A DNA stretch of 64,000 nt, from NCBI GenBank assembly GCA_943736015.1, contig OX031063.1, positions 19,079,501 through 19,143,500 of the forward strand. The letters are read 5' to 3'. The stretch comes from Tridacna crocea (lineage: Eukaryota > Mollusca > Bivalvia > Cardiida > Cardiidae). Shown here one piece after another: positions 1 through 11,872 of this stretch (position 1 is the first letter of the stretch; each line of letters starts with the position of its first letter). A program made the translations under genes and the position numbers. The notes beneath the pieces are model-generated. The model did no database searches and was not told the DNA's origin. It was given only the letters and a program-made list of their open reading frames with translations.

Positions 1-266
1 AAAGAACATTCTTAAGTATGGTTGATGAATAGGGCCTAGACTGCACAAAATATGAATTTTGATCTTTGATCTTTACTGTCTGGTTTTTCGAGACTTTTTT
101 GACAAAAGCAACTGTGGATTTGTGATTGCATGGCTCCTATTTGTTGACTGAATATATCTATTGAGTTACTTGGTGTACTAATGGTGAAATACAATTATGT
201 ATTTACTATTCATGAGGTAGGTGGGAGGGCTTAAATTTATTAATACTGTACCCACGTGCCCTTTAG

Positions 267-304
267 TTCATCTGTTTCCGAAGAACAAGTTGAAGAAGTT
301 AAAA
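267..304 (+). other. Possible small upstream exon of the MOSPD2-like gene
   Basis: A 38-nt stretch lies between a pyrimidine-rich AG and a GTATGG donor. In one frame it reads SSVSEEQVEEVK. Its phase does not join directly to the exon at 1308, so a further unseen exon would be needed. Speculative. Confidence 0.15.
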
Positions 305-991
305 GTATGGTCTACTTATTGACCCTTTCGACAATTCTAAAACTCAAATATGAATCAGTACTTTTTTCAAAAGCGAGTGCTCTCTAATTGATAATTTTTG
401 GTATTGTGATGACTTAGAATGATGTAATACTGAGGTAAAGATTTCCACAGTGCAATTCAGATCTAAATGAAAATTGTGGAGCATTTATTAGTTGGTGGTT
501 GAGGTATGGAGGTTAAGGGTTGTAACTGCAGTCTGTGTTTTACAACAAAGAAAATGCCTGTTTTTAAAAGATTTACAGCAAGATGTCAAACTTTTGCAGA
601 TTGAACTACCCAAGCCAGCAATTGATGAATTAGTGCAGTTTACAGCAGACTTTAGTTAACAGTTTACCAAACGTCATAATCTTTGACTGATCCAAATTGC
701 AGAATTTATTGCAGACAACAAAATTAAATTGGTTCAAAGATTAAATTGGTGCAAAGATTAAAACTTGATCTTGGAGGGTAGAAAATCATTTACCAAATAA
801 TTTGTGGTATTTACAGCCTGAAAGAAAAAGACTTTTACAACGCAATGTGTAGAATGGCAGAAATATTGATGAAACTGCTTTCCCACATAATTATTGTCGA
901 AACAAGCATGAGCAGTGGAAAAACAATGAATTCTGTCCTGATTACTATCCTCAAATAAGCTTGAACCAGGGACCCTCTACCTTAAATACTG
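305..991. other. Non-coding, probably intronic
   Basis: AT-rich sequence with no recognisable exon. A worn family E-like piece with GATCTTTGATCTTTACTGTC lies just upstream (about 30-105), and scattered family A words such as TTTGCAGA occur here. Confidence 0.4.
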
Positions 992-1219
992 TTAACTCAT
1001 TACCAAACAACAAAATTTTAGACTGTTCCAAAATTGAAAGCGCTTGCAGATTACATAATAAACATACTCAAAATTGAAATTTGTTTCAAACAGGATAGAA
1101 AACATTGTGGGAAAAGGAGAAGATGCAGGTTACCAGTATTTTCTCCTTTTCCCACAATGTTTTCAAAAAGCATCTATTTCTGAGTCACAAAAAACAAGGA
1201 TTGTTTTGTAAAGGGTCAA
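992..1219 (+). repeat. Family A hairpin MITE (piggyBac-like), forward
   Basis: Family definition: ~230 bp flanked by TTAA, with inverted ends CCC(T/A)TTACC. A left half carries ACGACAAAATTTTAG and GAAAGCATTTGCAGACGAC. The central palindrome is about 30 bp per arm and runs from AACATTGTGGGAAAAGGAG to its complement. A right half reads GTAGGGATTGTGTGGTAA. 'Forward' means the ACGACAAAATTTTAG half comes first. TTAA ends suggest piggyBac-mobilised MITEs (inference). This copy starts TTAACTCATTACC and lies in the intron just before the MOSPD2-like exon at 1308. Confidence 0.8.
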
Positions 1220-1307
1220 GATACGAGTGACTGATATCTTACACTCTGCATGTATTGAAAAACATTGTTTTTTTTTTTAATGAATGTGCATGTTTTATGT
1301 GTTACAG

Positions 1308-4300
1308 CAAACAGGGATACTTACTCATAGGAGATCATCAGCTGGTATAACACACAAAAGAAGGGTCAGCAGTGATGACAATTCTTACCAAGGAAGGCTG
1401 CTCACTATATGGTACATGTATATTGATATCTGTTTCTTTAGGTTAACCCTTAGAGAATCAAATAAATCCAACATACATATTCAGTCTAGAAGTAAGACCC
1501 AGTTAGTCTGAATTTCTAGTTTGTTTGTTTTAATGTCTCAGCAGAGCAGGCAGTGTAGATGAAAGATCAGACAACACTCTTTGTGTTGTCTGATCTTCAT
1601 CCAGACTGGCATCAAAGGTGATTGTTGTTGTGAAGGGAGCTGTTAAACTAGGAACTTTTTTGGCTCAGTTAAATGTCTGTCTAGCTCATTACCTCTTGAA
1701 ACAAGTTTGTAGCAACAACTTTAACTGCGAACTTGTAGAACAATGGTAGATGTTTTGGAAGAACTTGCAGACCACTAAAGTATTGTTGTTAAAATGAGAT
1801 GTTATTAGTGACCTGTTTTGTTAAACATTTCAGGAAATATGTTGGGTCTGCCAAAAATTTACTTTTGTGAGTTTGTTTGAATGGTTTTACTCTATCACAA
1901 ACTTTGATTCTTTTCACCTCTTCTCTAGTCCAGCAGAAGAACTAGAATTTGTGTTGGAAGATGGTGTGAAGGAGGCCTCAGATATTATACTGTTGAAAAA
2001 TACTCTGCCTTACTCTATAGCATACAAAGTAAGTCATATGTAATACAGAATTAATCTTGCTTAACACATTATCAAACAATCCAAAATTTTAGCAATGTTT
2101 ATGAAGAAGACATTTGAAAATGTTGTTGGCAAAGAAGAAAATACTGGTTAACCCTTTACCACACAATTCCTACTTTTAGCGACCCTGAGAAAGAAGTCTA
2201 TTGAAAACATTCTGGGAAAAGGAGAAAATGCTGGTAACCAGCATTTTCTCCTTTTCCCAATATATTTTCTACCCTATCAAAGTCAGAAATCGTCACATTA
2301 CTTAGGTTCAATTTTCTATAGATCTGCAAATGCTTTTAATTTGGTCCATTCCCAAAATTTGTGGTAAAGAGTTGACCATCATTTTTTCCTATTCCATCAA
2401 TGTATTTTTCATAGTTACTGAAACAGTGCTCATCATTTTAGTTGTTTAATTCATTGTTTGTATGTGCTTTCAGTGTGGGTGAGTCAAAGATTAAAAGTTG
2501 ATAATTTCAAATGTTATCTTGGGGAAACAACAGATTTTCTTCAGTATTTAAGTTCAAATATCTTAAAAGGTGGCCACAGTTTATGAAACTTTTTTAGATG
2601 AACAGCTAAGCTAAGCATGAAATTTGAAAGTAATATAGATATAATTTAATATGTTATATGGGGTTACCAGTATATTCTTAACTTTTACACTTTCTCTTGC
2701 TTGTCGTTAAATATAGTTTGTAGTGGGGTTTTTTTTTCAAATTTTTGTAAAGTATTCTGCATTAGAAACACTCAGTTTTATAGGCAGGGTCTTTACCTAT
2801 GATCATTCCGAGTTCTGGTGAAATTTTCATCGTGGGACTTGTATTATCAAATGTGCTGCCAATCAAGTTTGGTTCATTACTTATTAAACAAGTTCTTCAA
2901 CATATGACATGGCTGGCATGACATGTCTTTGAAAGAGAAGAAAACATTGTGGCAAAAGGATAAATTTTTGGTTAACATCATTTTCATTTTTTCCCATAAT
3001 GTCATCAAAAGTCATCTATCTGAGGTTATTAACCACACAATGCCAACTTTTAATGACCCTGAAGAAGAAGTGTTTTCTACACTATCATATAAAAATTGAA
3101 TCATTGAGCCACATTTGAATTGTTGTCTGCAGATGCTTTCAGTTTGGATAGGTCTACAATTTTGTTGTGTGGTAAAGTGTTAAATTACAGAATTGTTTTG
3201 TAAAAGGTAAATGACTACCTTTGTGAGGGAATAATGGTTATTTACCCCAAAAAATTCTTTTTGATTTACCTAAACAAACTTTGGCAAGTGTGTACTTTTA
3301 AAAATGAGAATAGATATAAAGATATCAAGAATAACTTGTAAATAAAACTTTTTACCAGGTGAAAACTACCTCCCCTGAGAAGTACAAGGTGAGACCAAGC
3401 TCTGGCTATGTAAAGCCTGGTTCAGATGTTGAGGTTGTGATACATCTACAAAATGGTGAGTAAAAGCTCATACTTGTGTTTCTTGTATAATTATTGCTTC
3501 AGAATTACTTACCTTTATAAACATATGTGATTTTTAAAGAGATGTTAGGTAATTCAAGAAACAGTGTAAAATAATTCAAGCTTCTTTTCTTGAAGGAGGT
3601 AGGGTAAAAAGAGGTTAATGTAACCATTTACTGGACAGTTTCCCAAAATTCCTAATGACTGTAAGCAAGAGGGCATTAAAAACAGTGGGAAAAAGAGAAG
3701 ATGCTGGTAATAGCTTTTTCTCACAGGGTTTTTTTTTCTATGCTTTCAAAAACAGATGTCATCATTTGAGCCACATTTACTTTGTCATCACCAGATGTTT
3801 GAATTTTAACCATTTACCTCCATGAGGCATTTCTATGGTATCTCTAATTGACCCTAAATAACAACAAGGATGAAGCTGTTTCTTTTGATAGCATAGAAGC
3901 ATTGTGACAAAATGTGAAATTGCTCATCATGAGCAATTTCACCTTTTGCCACAATGTTTTCCAAATGCTCCTACAAGCAATGCGTAGAAACGAGTATCTA
4001 TGGAGTAAAGAGTAAACAAGGAGAGTTCTAAAACGTTTACATCTGGTGACAGGTTAACTGATTTTAGTTCTTACTTTCAGATGTTTGTTAGTTTATGAGT
4101 CTTCAGATAGAATTGTACAGATTTGACATCATTAAATCTATTCTTCTTTTCACTTGAAAGTGTGAGTAGGCCTTGAATTGCTATATTGAAGATACATGTA
4201 ATATGCTTGTTAGAGTTGTCAAGAAACAATGTGTTGGTTCATTTTTGCAAGATACTAGGGCCTACCCAGATGTTTGTGGACAAACATGAAGAAATTAACA

Positions 4301-6826
4301 GAATGAAGACTTTAAGAAAAGTAATAAATGATAATAATTATAAATAGTCTCTTGTAGACATCATATTCCTATTATTTCAGGGTATCAGAATACAGTGCAC
4401 AAAGACAAATTTTTAATCATGGCAATGGAAGTGACCAATGAGTCCAACACATCTTTTGCAGACCTGTGGAAGAATGCACAAAAGGATTCCATCATGGAAC
4501 ACAGGTATATAATGAATTATACCAGGATTGTAGAGCCCATTACACACTCTGCACACTTATAAATCCAATATCTTTTGTATAGATTAAAGGATCTTCAACT
4601 CTTTACCAAATGACAAAATTTTCTGCTAGTCTAAATTGAAAGCATTTGCAGACAACATAATAAGTGAAAATTAAAACTTGTTGTGGGAAGGTTGGAAAAC
4701 ATCATGGAAAAAAGGAGGAAATGCTTGTTACTAGCATTTTCACATATTCCCAGTGTTTTAGAAAGGCTCCTTTCTTAGGGTTGGTAAAAGTCGGAATTGT
4801 ATGGTAAAGGATTAAGTTGTATTTTTAAAAAAAAACATTTTCTTTTTACATTTTTATAGCCAGCATAAGACAGTTTTAAAGTCAGAGATCAATCTGCACA
4901 TCCTGTATAGTGTGACCTTCAAGGCTTCATCTAAATTATCTGTAAAAGACAATGAAGATTTTGCTGGTACCCTTAGGAAACTCACAAGCATTTGATTCAC
5001 TGAGTTTAAAGCTTCAGTTTGATCTGTTTTGTAGGCTTCATTGTGTGGTTTCCAGTGGTACAGAGGGAAAAGATTCAGAAAAGGGAACAGTTGGTACGAG
5101 TAGGGGCACCACTATTAGTGATTTATCAAAAAAGGTATGTTACTCAGTTAATTCAATTTGATTTAGTTTGTTGCCAAACTATAAATGTTAAGAATGGTCC
5201 AAATTTAAAGTATTAGACAAACATGGCACAGTGGATAAGAATTGTAACAAATGATTCTGCAAACATGGCAGGAAAGGTAGAAAATGCTGGTTACTAGCAT
5301 TTTCTCTTTTCCCAACAATGTTTTCAACAGCCTTTTTTTTTTCAAGGTTATCAAAACTTGGGCTTGTGTGATTAACTCTTTATCTTGCTGCAATACATGT
5401 TTTTTTTTGAGTCTCTACAGTGATATATATTATTACAAAATTACACTATTACAGATACTGAATTTCATACTTTCTATATTAGATAGACTTGTTTGATAAA
5501 ATTTTATCTCAAATACCAAATTACACCAGATCCTCTTTAACTCATAACCAAACGACAATATTTTAGACTGGTCCAAATTGAAAGCATTTGCAGACGACAA
5601 AATAAAAGTGACTGAAAATTTGAAATTTGTTTTGTGAAGGGTAGAAAACATTGTGGGAAAAGGAGAAAATGCTGGTTACCAGCATTTTCTCCTTTTCCCA
5701 CAATGTTTTCTAAAGGCTTTTTTCTCAGGGGCGTCAAAAATAAGGATTGTGTGGTAATGGGTTAACTCCTACTGCTATAGATTTTTTCATGCTTTTAAAA
5801 GCAGCCAGTGGCTTGACTTAATATAGAGTGTGTTACTAATTATGGAAATAGCAGGAACTTGCATAACGTTTTTGAAACATCAAAAATCAGGTTACTTACT
5901 TATAGAAATTTTTTATAGTTTTTAAATTAGATTTAATGGCACAGCGGGTGATCTTTTTCCATATGATAATTCAGTGTTTTTATGATCACAAGGAAGAAAT
6001 CCCTTAAAAATATTTTGGAAGAGGAGAAAATGCCGGAATATTGTCTCCTTTTCTACATGGTGTTATCTACTGGTTAAAAAAAAAACCCACTCTTTTGAGT
6101 CGAATTTATCTTTGATGTGCAAAGTGTTGATCTACAAGTTTAAAATTTTGTTTTCTGCTAAAGGGTGTGGACAGATAGATTATTCTTAAAAATTTACCAC
6201 ACACCAAAGACTTAAAATTTGCTGGTGACAGTTTGATTATTTACCGCAGGAAAAACCTTTACACTTGTCCAAATTGAAAACATTAATAGTAATGACGGAA
6301 TTCAATTCTGACATGGAAGAAAACATTGTGAAGAAAGGAGAAAACACTTGTTACCTGCATTTTCTTCTTGATCCGCAATGTTTTCAAAAGGACTCTTTCT
6401 GAGAGTCGTTAAACTGGGGATTGTGTGGTAAAGAGTTGTATGTGACCGAAATTATGGAATTTGTCATGGAAGGATGGAAAATATTGTGAGTAAAGGGGAA
6501 AACCTTGGCTACCAGGATTTTTTTTAATTTTCCCACAATGTTTTCAAAAAGGTGTCTTCCTCAGTGTCGTAAAAACTAAGGATTTTGTAGTAAAGGGTTT
6601 ATGAATGCATATAATTTTCTTGCAGGTCGATATGCTGTATGAGATGAACAGAAGATTGAAAAGATCAGTTAACTTTATGTTGTTTTTCCTTGTTCTGTTT
6701 TTGTTTATACTATTAGGTTTGTTATGTGGCAGCTTTTACCTGTACTTGTATGGGGGGAATTTTGAACAAGAGGACCCTACCAATTCTGCTCGTACATGTG
6801 AAAAATTGTCACAAACTGTGTCTTGA
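1308..6826 (+). CDS. MOSPD2: MOSPD2-like MSP-domain membrane protein, 3' part (7 exons)
   Basis: I read seven coding exons: 1308-1411, 1929-2028, 3359-3455, 4381-4504, 4860-4966, 5064-5134 and 6626-6826 (stop TGA). All have GT..AG borders and consistent phase. The product has a short basic/Ser linker, then an MSP domain starting PAEELEF with the VAP-type signature YKVKTTSPEKYKVRPSSG, then FLIMAMEV and a Trp/MEH segment. A short hydrophilic linker follows, then the hydrophobic anchor FMLFFLVLFLFILLGLLCG and a ~30-residue tail. In the family this domain binds FFAT motifs and tethers the ER to other organelles through a tail anchor. PAEEL, FLIMA and MEH fit MOSPD2 better than VAPA/B. The CRAL-TRIO half expected for MOSPD2 must lie upstream of the window. 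The 97-bp intron 4967-5063 is the least certain join; its acceptor at 5063 was chosen because it keeps the frame into the anchor exon. An AATAAA lies at 6849-6854, 23 nt after the stop. Introns contain many family A repeats. Confidence 0.78.
2148..2375 (-). repeat. Family A MITE, reverse
   Basis: Starts TTAACCCTTTACCACACAA and ends GGTAAAGAGTTGA. It is inserted in the broken half of an older copy that begins near 2061. The hairpin core is at about 2206-2265. It lies in the intron after the exon at 1929-2028. Confidence 0.75.
2925..3183 (-). repeat. Two decayed family A copies
   Basis: A hairpin fragment lies at about 2940-3015. A TTAA-bounded copy at 3029-3183 has lost its whole hairpin, leaving only the two outer halves; this deletion form shows that the palindrome can be excised. 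Confidence 0.6.
3614..3805 (-). repeat. Decayed family A copy
   Basis: It begins after GGTTAATGTAACCATTTAC and keeps a degraded hairpin (GTGGGAAAAAGAGAAGATGC) and the GAGCCACATTT half. It abuts a subfamily B copy. Confidence 0.5.
3806..4013. repeat. Subfamily B hairpin MITE
   Basis: It has family A-like TTAACCATTTACC ends but a different body and core: GTGAAATTGCTCATCATGAG, then GCAATTTCACCTTTTGCCAC. Sisters lie at 45631-45859 and 53710-53940. The right end reads TATCTATGGAGTAAAG. Confidence 0.7.
4593..4815 (+). repeat. Family A MITE, forward
   Basis: A worn intronic copy with ends TCAACTCTTTACC and GGTAAAGGATTAA and imperfect hairpin arms. It sits between the MOSPD2-like exons ending 4504 and starting 4860. 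Confidence 0.6.
5266..5400. repeat. Partial family A copy
   Basis: A hairpin (GAAAATGCTGGTTACTAGC and complement, about 5279-5325) with one flank degraded. It lies in the last intron of the MOSPD2-like gene. Confidence 0.5.
5537..5765 (+). repeat. Family A MITE, forward, near-intact
   Basis: Bounded by TTAA at both ends, with GGTAATGGGTTAA on the right. The hairpin at about 5648-5708 is almost perfectly self-complementary. A good reference copy. Confidence 0.85.
6234..6602 (+). repeat. Two overlapping worn family A copies
   Basis: The first (about 6234-6437) ends GTGGTAAAGAGTTG. The second (about 6440-6602) lacks its left end and stops TAAAGGGTTTA, 24 bp before the last MOSPD2-like exon. 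Confidence 0.5.
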
Positions 6827-7226
6827 AGAAATTCTGATTGTTTTTGAAAATAAAATTCAAAAGTACTAGTATTAATCAATGACCAAAATAGGAAAAAATC
6901 TTCAAATATAGTGGTGTATGTAATCAAATTATTGTTGAATGTCATATTCAAATAAGAGATTGAAAAAGAAAAAATTGGTTTGATAAATATGATCTTGTAC
7001 ATGTAATTTTGTAGATCCTACTTGAAAAATATTGTTATCTTGTGAGATTATTGAAAGCTGATGTGAATGATTTAAGCTTATTTAACTTCAAATTAAGAAT
7101 TGTTTGTGCCATTAATATTTCTATCTGTGATAAGTAGAACTATGTTGTATGACTTTGGCTGTAATTGTGTAGTGGTTGTAGTCCAGCATATATGGACAAA
7201 AGATATTGTTTAGCAGACAAATGATG

Positions 7227-7446
7227 TTCAACCCTGTACCAAACAGTCCCTGGTTTTACCAAACCCTAGCAAGAAGCATTCTGAAAAATTGTAGGAAAAG
7301 AGAAAAAGCTGGTAACCAACATTTTCTCCTTTTCCAACAATGTTTCCTGCTCTTCCAAAGTCAGGCTTAAGATTTTGAGTCATTTCTAAAAATAGACACA
7401 TGAAACGTAATCTAGCCTAATATTTTGTTGTTTTGTAAAAGGTTAA
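7227..7446 (-). repeat. Family A MITE, reverse
   Basis: Starts TTCAACCCTGTACC and ends TGTAAAAGGTTAA. The hairpin is intact but divergent. It lies ~400 bp beyond the MOSPD2-like stop codon. Confidence 0.6.
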
Positions 7447-8160
7447 TGGACAAAAGATGATGTTTAACAAAACTTCAAGGCTTGTTACTGTTTTATTCTT
7501 TGATTTCACAGATCATGTCAGATAGAAGTTTTGCTACCACAACACATTTATATGGTCGGTCATAAGGCTTTAGATAACTATTATCATGTTATCCCCATCA
7601 CTTATAATGAAATAACAAGCTGTGAGTCCATAGGTGGAAATCTGGAATATTTTGATTATAATATTTAGATTTTTGATAATGTTGATTGTATCATTTTTTT
7701 CAGTACAGTATCTTAAGATATGAAATTGTGTACTAAAACGGATCAGTCATTACCTGATGAAAAGAGAAAGCAAGTCTTATGACTGGATTGACATTTTTTT
7801 GTCCGTTTTAACCATTTCAATGACTTTCAGGACAATAGATGTCTTTGCATCTAGTCTAAATCAAGATCAGACTGCACAAATTTGCAATTTCATCTTTGAC
7901 CTATATTGTCTGCTTTTCTGAGACGTTATTGACAAATAGAACACTGGAAATAGAATTATTTTGGTCTTATTTATTGACTCAGAATGACTGTATAGTTTCG
8001 GCCCTCTTGCAGTTATAATATATTGGACTCAAAACCTGCCATCATTCTTTTATTGTTATTTACAAATGATGGATTTTGCACAAGACACTGTTGCAATAAA
8101 TATTCATATTGCTGGTATCTTTTTTGTGCAGTGAAAGTACTGTGCCTTGTCTTGTAGTAT
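7447..8160. other. Unannotated AT-rich stretch
   Basis: No coding signal seen. It holds a worn family E-like segment at about 7845-7925 (ATCAAGATCAGACTGCAC, then a loose complement). Confidence 0.4.
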
Positions 8161-8397
8161 TTAACCCTTTACTAAACAACAGAACTTGAAACTTGTCCAA
8201 ACTGAAAGCACTTGCAGACTACAAAATAAACATAAGCCAAAAATTGAAATTTGTGACCAGCAGGGTAGAAACTATTGTGGAAAATGGAGAAAATGCTGGT
8301 TACCGGCATTTTGTCCTTTTGCCACAACGTTTTCTAAAGCTTTCTCTTTCTTGGGTGCTAAAAAATTAAAAGTCATCATTGAGTGGTGAAGGGTTAA
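8161..8397 (+). repeat. Family A MITE, forward
   Basis: TTAACCCTTTACTAAAC to GAAGGGTTAA. The hairpin arms have diverged (GGAAAATGGAG against CTTTTGCCAC). Confidence 0.7.
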
Positions 8398-8778
8398 AAG
8401 CAGCATCTGTGTGGTTTTTTACTCTGTTTTTATACATTTTTATGCGAATCAAAGTACTTTTTGTACAAAAAGTTATAGTTGCAGGTATTTTTACATTTGT
8501 ATAATTCTGGTGTTTAACCCTTAACAGCACAATCAATTCAATTTCAATCCACTTTTTTTTTTGGAAAATTAAATGTCTACAGGCCACTATACCATTGTAC
8601 ATATATTACATTACTCATTTATAGATGGATAAAGTCTACTTTTTCTAACAGCTCCCAGATTTCTTGTGATGTAATGGTCCTTGCACTTGCATAAATTTAC
8701 TTAAAGCAGAAAGTTTCATACCTGGTCGGACTGGGCGGTCAATACTTTTTGTAGATGCATTAAAACCTATTTTTCACA

Positions 8779-9041
8779 TGGAGTGCGACACGCGAAAAGG
8801 TGCATTCGGACATTTGCGTAAAGTGTCGTCCCGGATTAGCCTGCGCAGTCCGCGCAGGCTAATCCGAGACGGCACTTTACGACTACCTTAGATTTTGTGC
8901 TACAGTAGACTTGCGTAAAACAGAAAATCACATAAAATCGGAAAGTGTCGTTTCGGATTAGCCCGTGCGGACTGCACATGCTGATCAGAGACAACACTTT
9001 ACGCAAATGTCCGAATGACCCTTTGTGCGTGTTGCACTCCA
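8779..9041. repeat. Family F foldback MITE with two internal hairpins
   Basis: Terminal inverted repeats are TGGAGTGCGACACGCGAAAA on the left and a complement ending GTGTTGCACTCCA. Inside are two strong palindromes: 8821-8877 (GGATTAGCCTGCGCAGTCC, then GCGCAGGCTAATCC) and about 8943-9003 (a related, less perfect pair). No coding capacity. Relatives lie at 9439, 40697 and 51226. Confidence 0.8.
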
Positions 9042-9438
9042 CATAGTATGGCCTCTTTGTTTTCTTTTTATTTCATTGCAATTAAAACACCTGAAAAGAT
9101 AATTATGATCATCTACAATAATGCTCAGTGTAATATGTACTTTTTGCCACTTTCAAATCTTTAGCAGACAACAAAATTTTTTACTTCAACAAACATTACT
9201 GACAACATTTCAGATGACTAATAAAACGTGACTAATATACTGTTGCTGTGAATGTTAAAGAGTTATCTTAGTGTGCACTTACTTTGCATTGTGTGTTTAG
9301 TGGTACTTACATGAATTAATGTGTTGGGAATAAGATATAAAAATATGATTGATACAAAACAAATGTGCCATGATCTGACAAAGAGAGGCTCACTGCATCT
9401 CCGTGAACCATGACACCAAGCAAGCCATCACTTACATA

Positions 9439-9654
9439 TGGCTTGCAACAGACGAAAAGGGGCATTCTGCGCAGGCTAATCAGAGATGGTACTTTACGAT
9501 TTCATTACATTTTGTGCAACAGTACACTTGTGTAAAACAGAAAAATTTCATAAAAATGGAAAGTGTTGTTTCGGATCAGCCTGGGCGGACTGCGCAGGCT
9601 GATCTGAAATGACACTTCACGCCATTGTCCCAGTCAGTTTTTGCGTGTTGCAGA
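9439..9654. repeat. Family F foldback MITE, left hairpin half deleted
   Basis: Ends TTGCAACAGACGAAAAGG and TTTGCGTGTTGCAG. The first palindrome keeps only its right arm (GCGCAGGCTAATCAGAGA); the second (GGATCAGCCTGGGCGGACTG and complement) is intact. Confidence 0.7.
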
Positions 9655-10111
9655 CCAAATGGATCCATAATATCCACTTTGCCTCAACCACCCATTTAAT
9701 TATGAAATTGGCTGGTCCATGAGCATACAGAAAATTGGCCAATGGCTCATATAAGAAGCTGCAATTAGAGGATTGAAGAATCATGACATGTCATTACATT
9801 TAGACCATATCACTTACTTGTTGTGGTTTTGCTTGTTTTTGTTGTTGTTATTAGCTCGGTTGTATCCTGAAAAAGCGTCAAGGTTTTCTCATTGCCCCAT
9901 TGTTGACTGCATCCTGTCTGTGTCATTGTACAAAAGCTTTGAGTTTTTATAATATCTCATTGCTGAAAATATCTAATTCAAACTCGTTCTCACTAGTTTT
10001 TAACAATCCGAAGGGGAATTTCATACAGCAAGGGCAGGAAACCATCAATATATTCCTGTTACCAACTCTAGCTGAGCACTGGCACCCACATGTAATGCCT
10101 TTGTTTCATCT
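9655..10111. other. Unannotated stretch
   Basis: No repeat family or exon recognised. A frame is open over 9900-10115 by chance, with no domain. Confidence 0.3.
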
Positions 10112-10340
10112 TTAACTCGTTACTAAATGACAAAATTTTAGGTTTGCCCAAATCGAAAGCATTTGCAGATGACAAAATAAAAGTAACTGAAAATTTGAAA
10201 TTTGTTTTGTGAAGGTTAGAAAACATTGTGGGAAAAGGAGAAAATGCTGATTACCAGCATTTCCTCCTTTGCCTACAATGTTTTCTAAATATTTCTCTTT
10301 CAGTGTTGTTAAAAGTCGGCATAGTGTGGTAAAGGGTTAA
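10112..10340 (+). repeat. Family A MITE, forward, stacked
   Basis: It shares its right TTAA (10337-10340) with the next, oppositely oriented copy. The hairpin is at about 10220-10281. Confidence 0.8.
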
Positions 10341-10565
10341 CCCATTACCACACAATCCCTACTTTTGACGCCCCTGAGAAAGAAGCCTTTTGAAAACACT
10401 GTAGGAAAAGGAGAAAATGCTGGTAACCAGCATTTTTTCCTTTTCCCACAGTGTTTTCTACCCTTCCCAGAACAAATTTCTATGTTTGAGTCACCTTTAT
10501 TTTGTCGTCTGTAAATGCTTTCAATTTGGACCAGTCTAAAATTTTCTCGTGTGGTAAAGAGTTAA
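10337..10565 (-). repeat. Family A MITE, reverse, stacked
   Basis: TTAACCCATTACCACACAA to GGTAAAGAGTTAA. It abuts the previous copy head to head through one shared TTAA. Confidence 0.8.
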
Positions 10566-10894
10566 AATGTTATTTTATGATGCTGACCACCAGATATCAT
10601 TTAGAATCATGAGAAAGCAATGAAGTCTTGTTTTGTTTAAGCTTAATGAAGGATCATGTATGATTTGTAGTAATCTATTGTTGTTGATTGTTGTTTCTAT
10701 TTTAATAAGATGTATTTTGATAAATAAAATTGCATTCAAACACGTACATGCATATTTCATCGTTAAATATTTGTATTTACATATGATTTCATATGAACGA
10801 AACTGAAAAATTCTTTCTTTTCAACCATGGATTGAATTTTTGGAGGTCAGGCCCTGCATCCAAATTTGTTTTACTTGTAAGTTACAAGCTCTTT

Positions 10895-11048
10895 AATTTC
10901 TTACCACTTTCCTACTCCTCACAGCCCTAAAAGAAGGTTTTGAAAACATTTTGGGAGAAAAAGAAGAAAATGTTGATTACAAGCAATTTCTCCAATTCCT
11001 ATTACATTTTCAAAGACATAGATCCCCTATTTGGACCATATTTAATGC
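10895..11048 (-). repeat. Left half of a family A copy split by a Tc1-like element
   Basis: It reads TTCTTACCACTTTCC, then a worn hairpin (about 10940-11000). A matching right end, AGGTAAAGGGTTAA, appears at 12104-12117 just beyond the transposase remains, so the Tc1-like element probably landed inside this copy. Confidence 0.45.
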
Positions 11049-11049
11049 T

Positions 11050-11872
11050 GAAGTCACATAAAAATCAGTGGCGCCGACATGTCGGTGGTTCCACATTTCT
11101 TTGGCCGATCGGTAGTAAATAACGGCAGACCGACATTGGTGTTTTTTGGGGGCGATCTATTTGTCTAGTGGTCACATAAAAGCAACACTCGACGGCGGCC
11201 ATTTTCTTTGATCGGCGATTAGGCAGCACTTGCATCCTACACATCAATGACGTCATGAATGGGCTCGAAATTACAAGACAGCTTTAGCAAAATGTAGTGT
11301 TTTCGGACGAATCACATTTCAACTTATCTAACACCAATGGACTTGTAACATGGGTATATAAACGACGCCATGAACGCTACTCAAACAACACTGTTCTGGA
11401 GTATGATCGCTTCGGTGGCGACGTTTTTATGGTGTGGGTAGTCATAAATCATCGATTTAGGGTTCAGTTAGTCTCAGTTAGTCATTGTTGAAGGAAATCT
11501 GACTGCCAGGCAAACATTAATTAGATTTTGCAACCTGTAGTTGTACCCTTCTTCAGACAACATCATGGATTAGTTTTATGTGATAATGCTGGACCACAAT
11601 GTCACCGGGACTTTCTACAGAATAGACACTTTGATGTGTTGCCATGGCAAGCACTTTCCCCTGATTGTAATCCCATTGAATATGCATGGGATGACATTGG
11701 GCCACGTTTACGTCTACTTCAACCCCAGCCCAGAAACGTCAAGGAATTGGCTACGCCCTCCTCGAAGAGTGAGGCAGATTCCCACAATACCTGATCCAGA
11801 ACTGGTGTGGTTCCATGAGAAGGCAGCTTTGCCACAATGATTGCCAGTAGAGATGGCCATACATGCTACTGA
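11050..11872 (+). pseudogene. Tc1-like transposase, decayed
   Basis: Translation fragments in shifting frames match the Tc1 DDE transposase order: VFSDESHFNL (first catalytic Asp region), YKRRHERY, then QPVVVPFFRQHHGLVLCDNA (second Asp region), then LPWQALSPDCNPIEYAWDDI (third catalytic region, SPDLNPIEHLWD type). The end reads MIASRDGHTCY followed by TGA, matching the usual GGHTRY-type C terminus. Several frame changes and stops, and an unreadable N-terminal third, show that it is dead. It is inserted in a family A copy. Terminal inverted repeats were not delimited. Confidence 0.8.

Noticed and set aside
5019-5216. Alternative frame over the sixth MOSPD2-like exon (VQREKIQKREQLV)
   Set aside because: It does not join in phase to the membrane-anchor exon at 6626; the SEKGTVGTSRGTTISDLSKK frame does.
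5537-5737. Recurrent ~65-codon frames containing ENIVGKGENAGNQHFLLFPQ
   Set aside because: The same peptide appears wherever a family A hairpin occurs (for example 12743, 28043, 54577). It is the hairpin read through, not a conserved protein.
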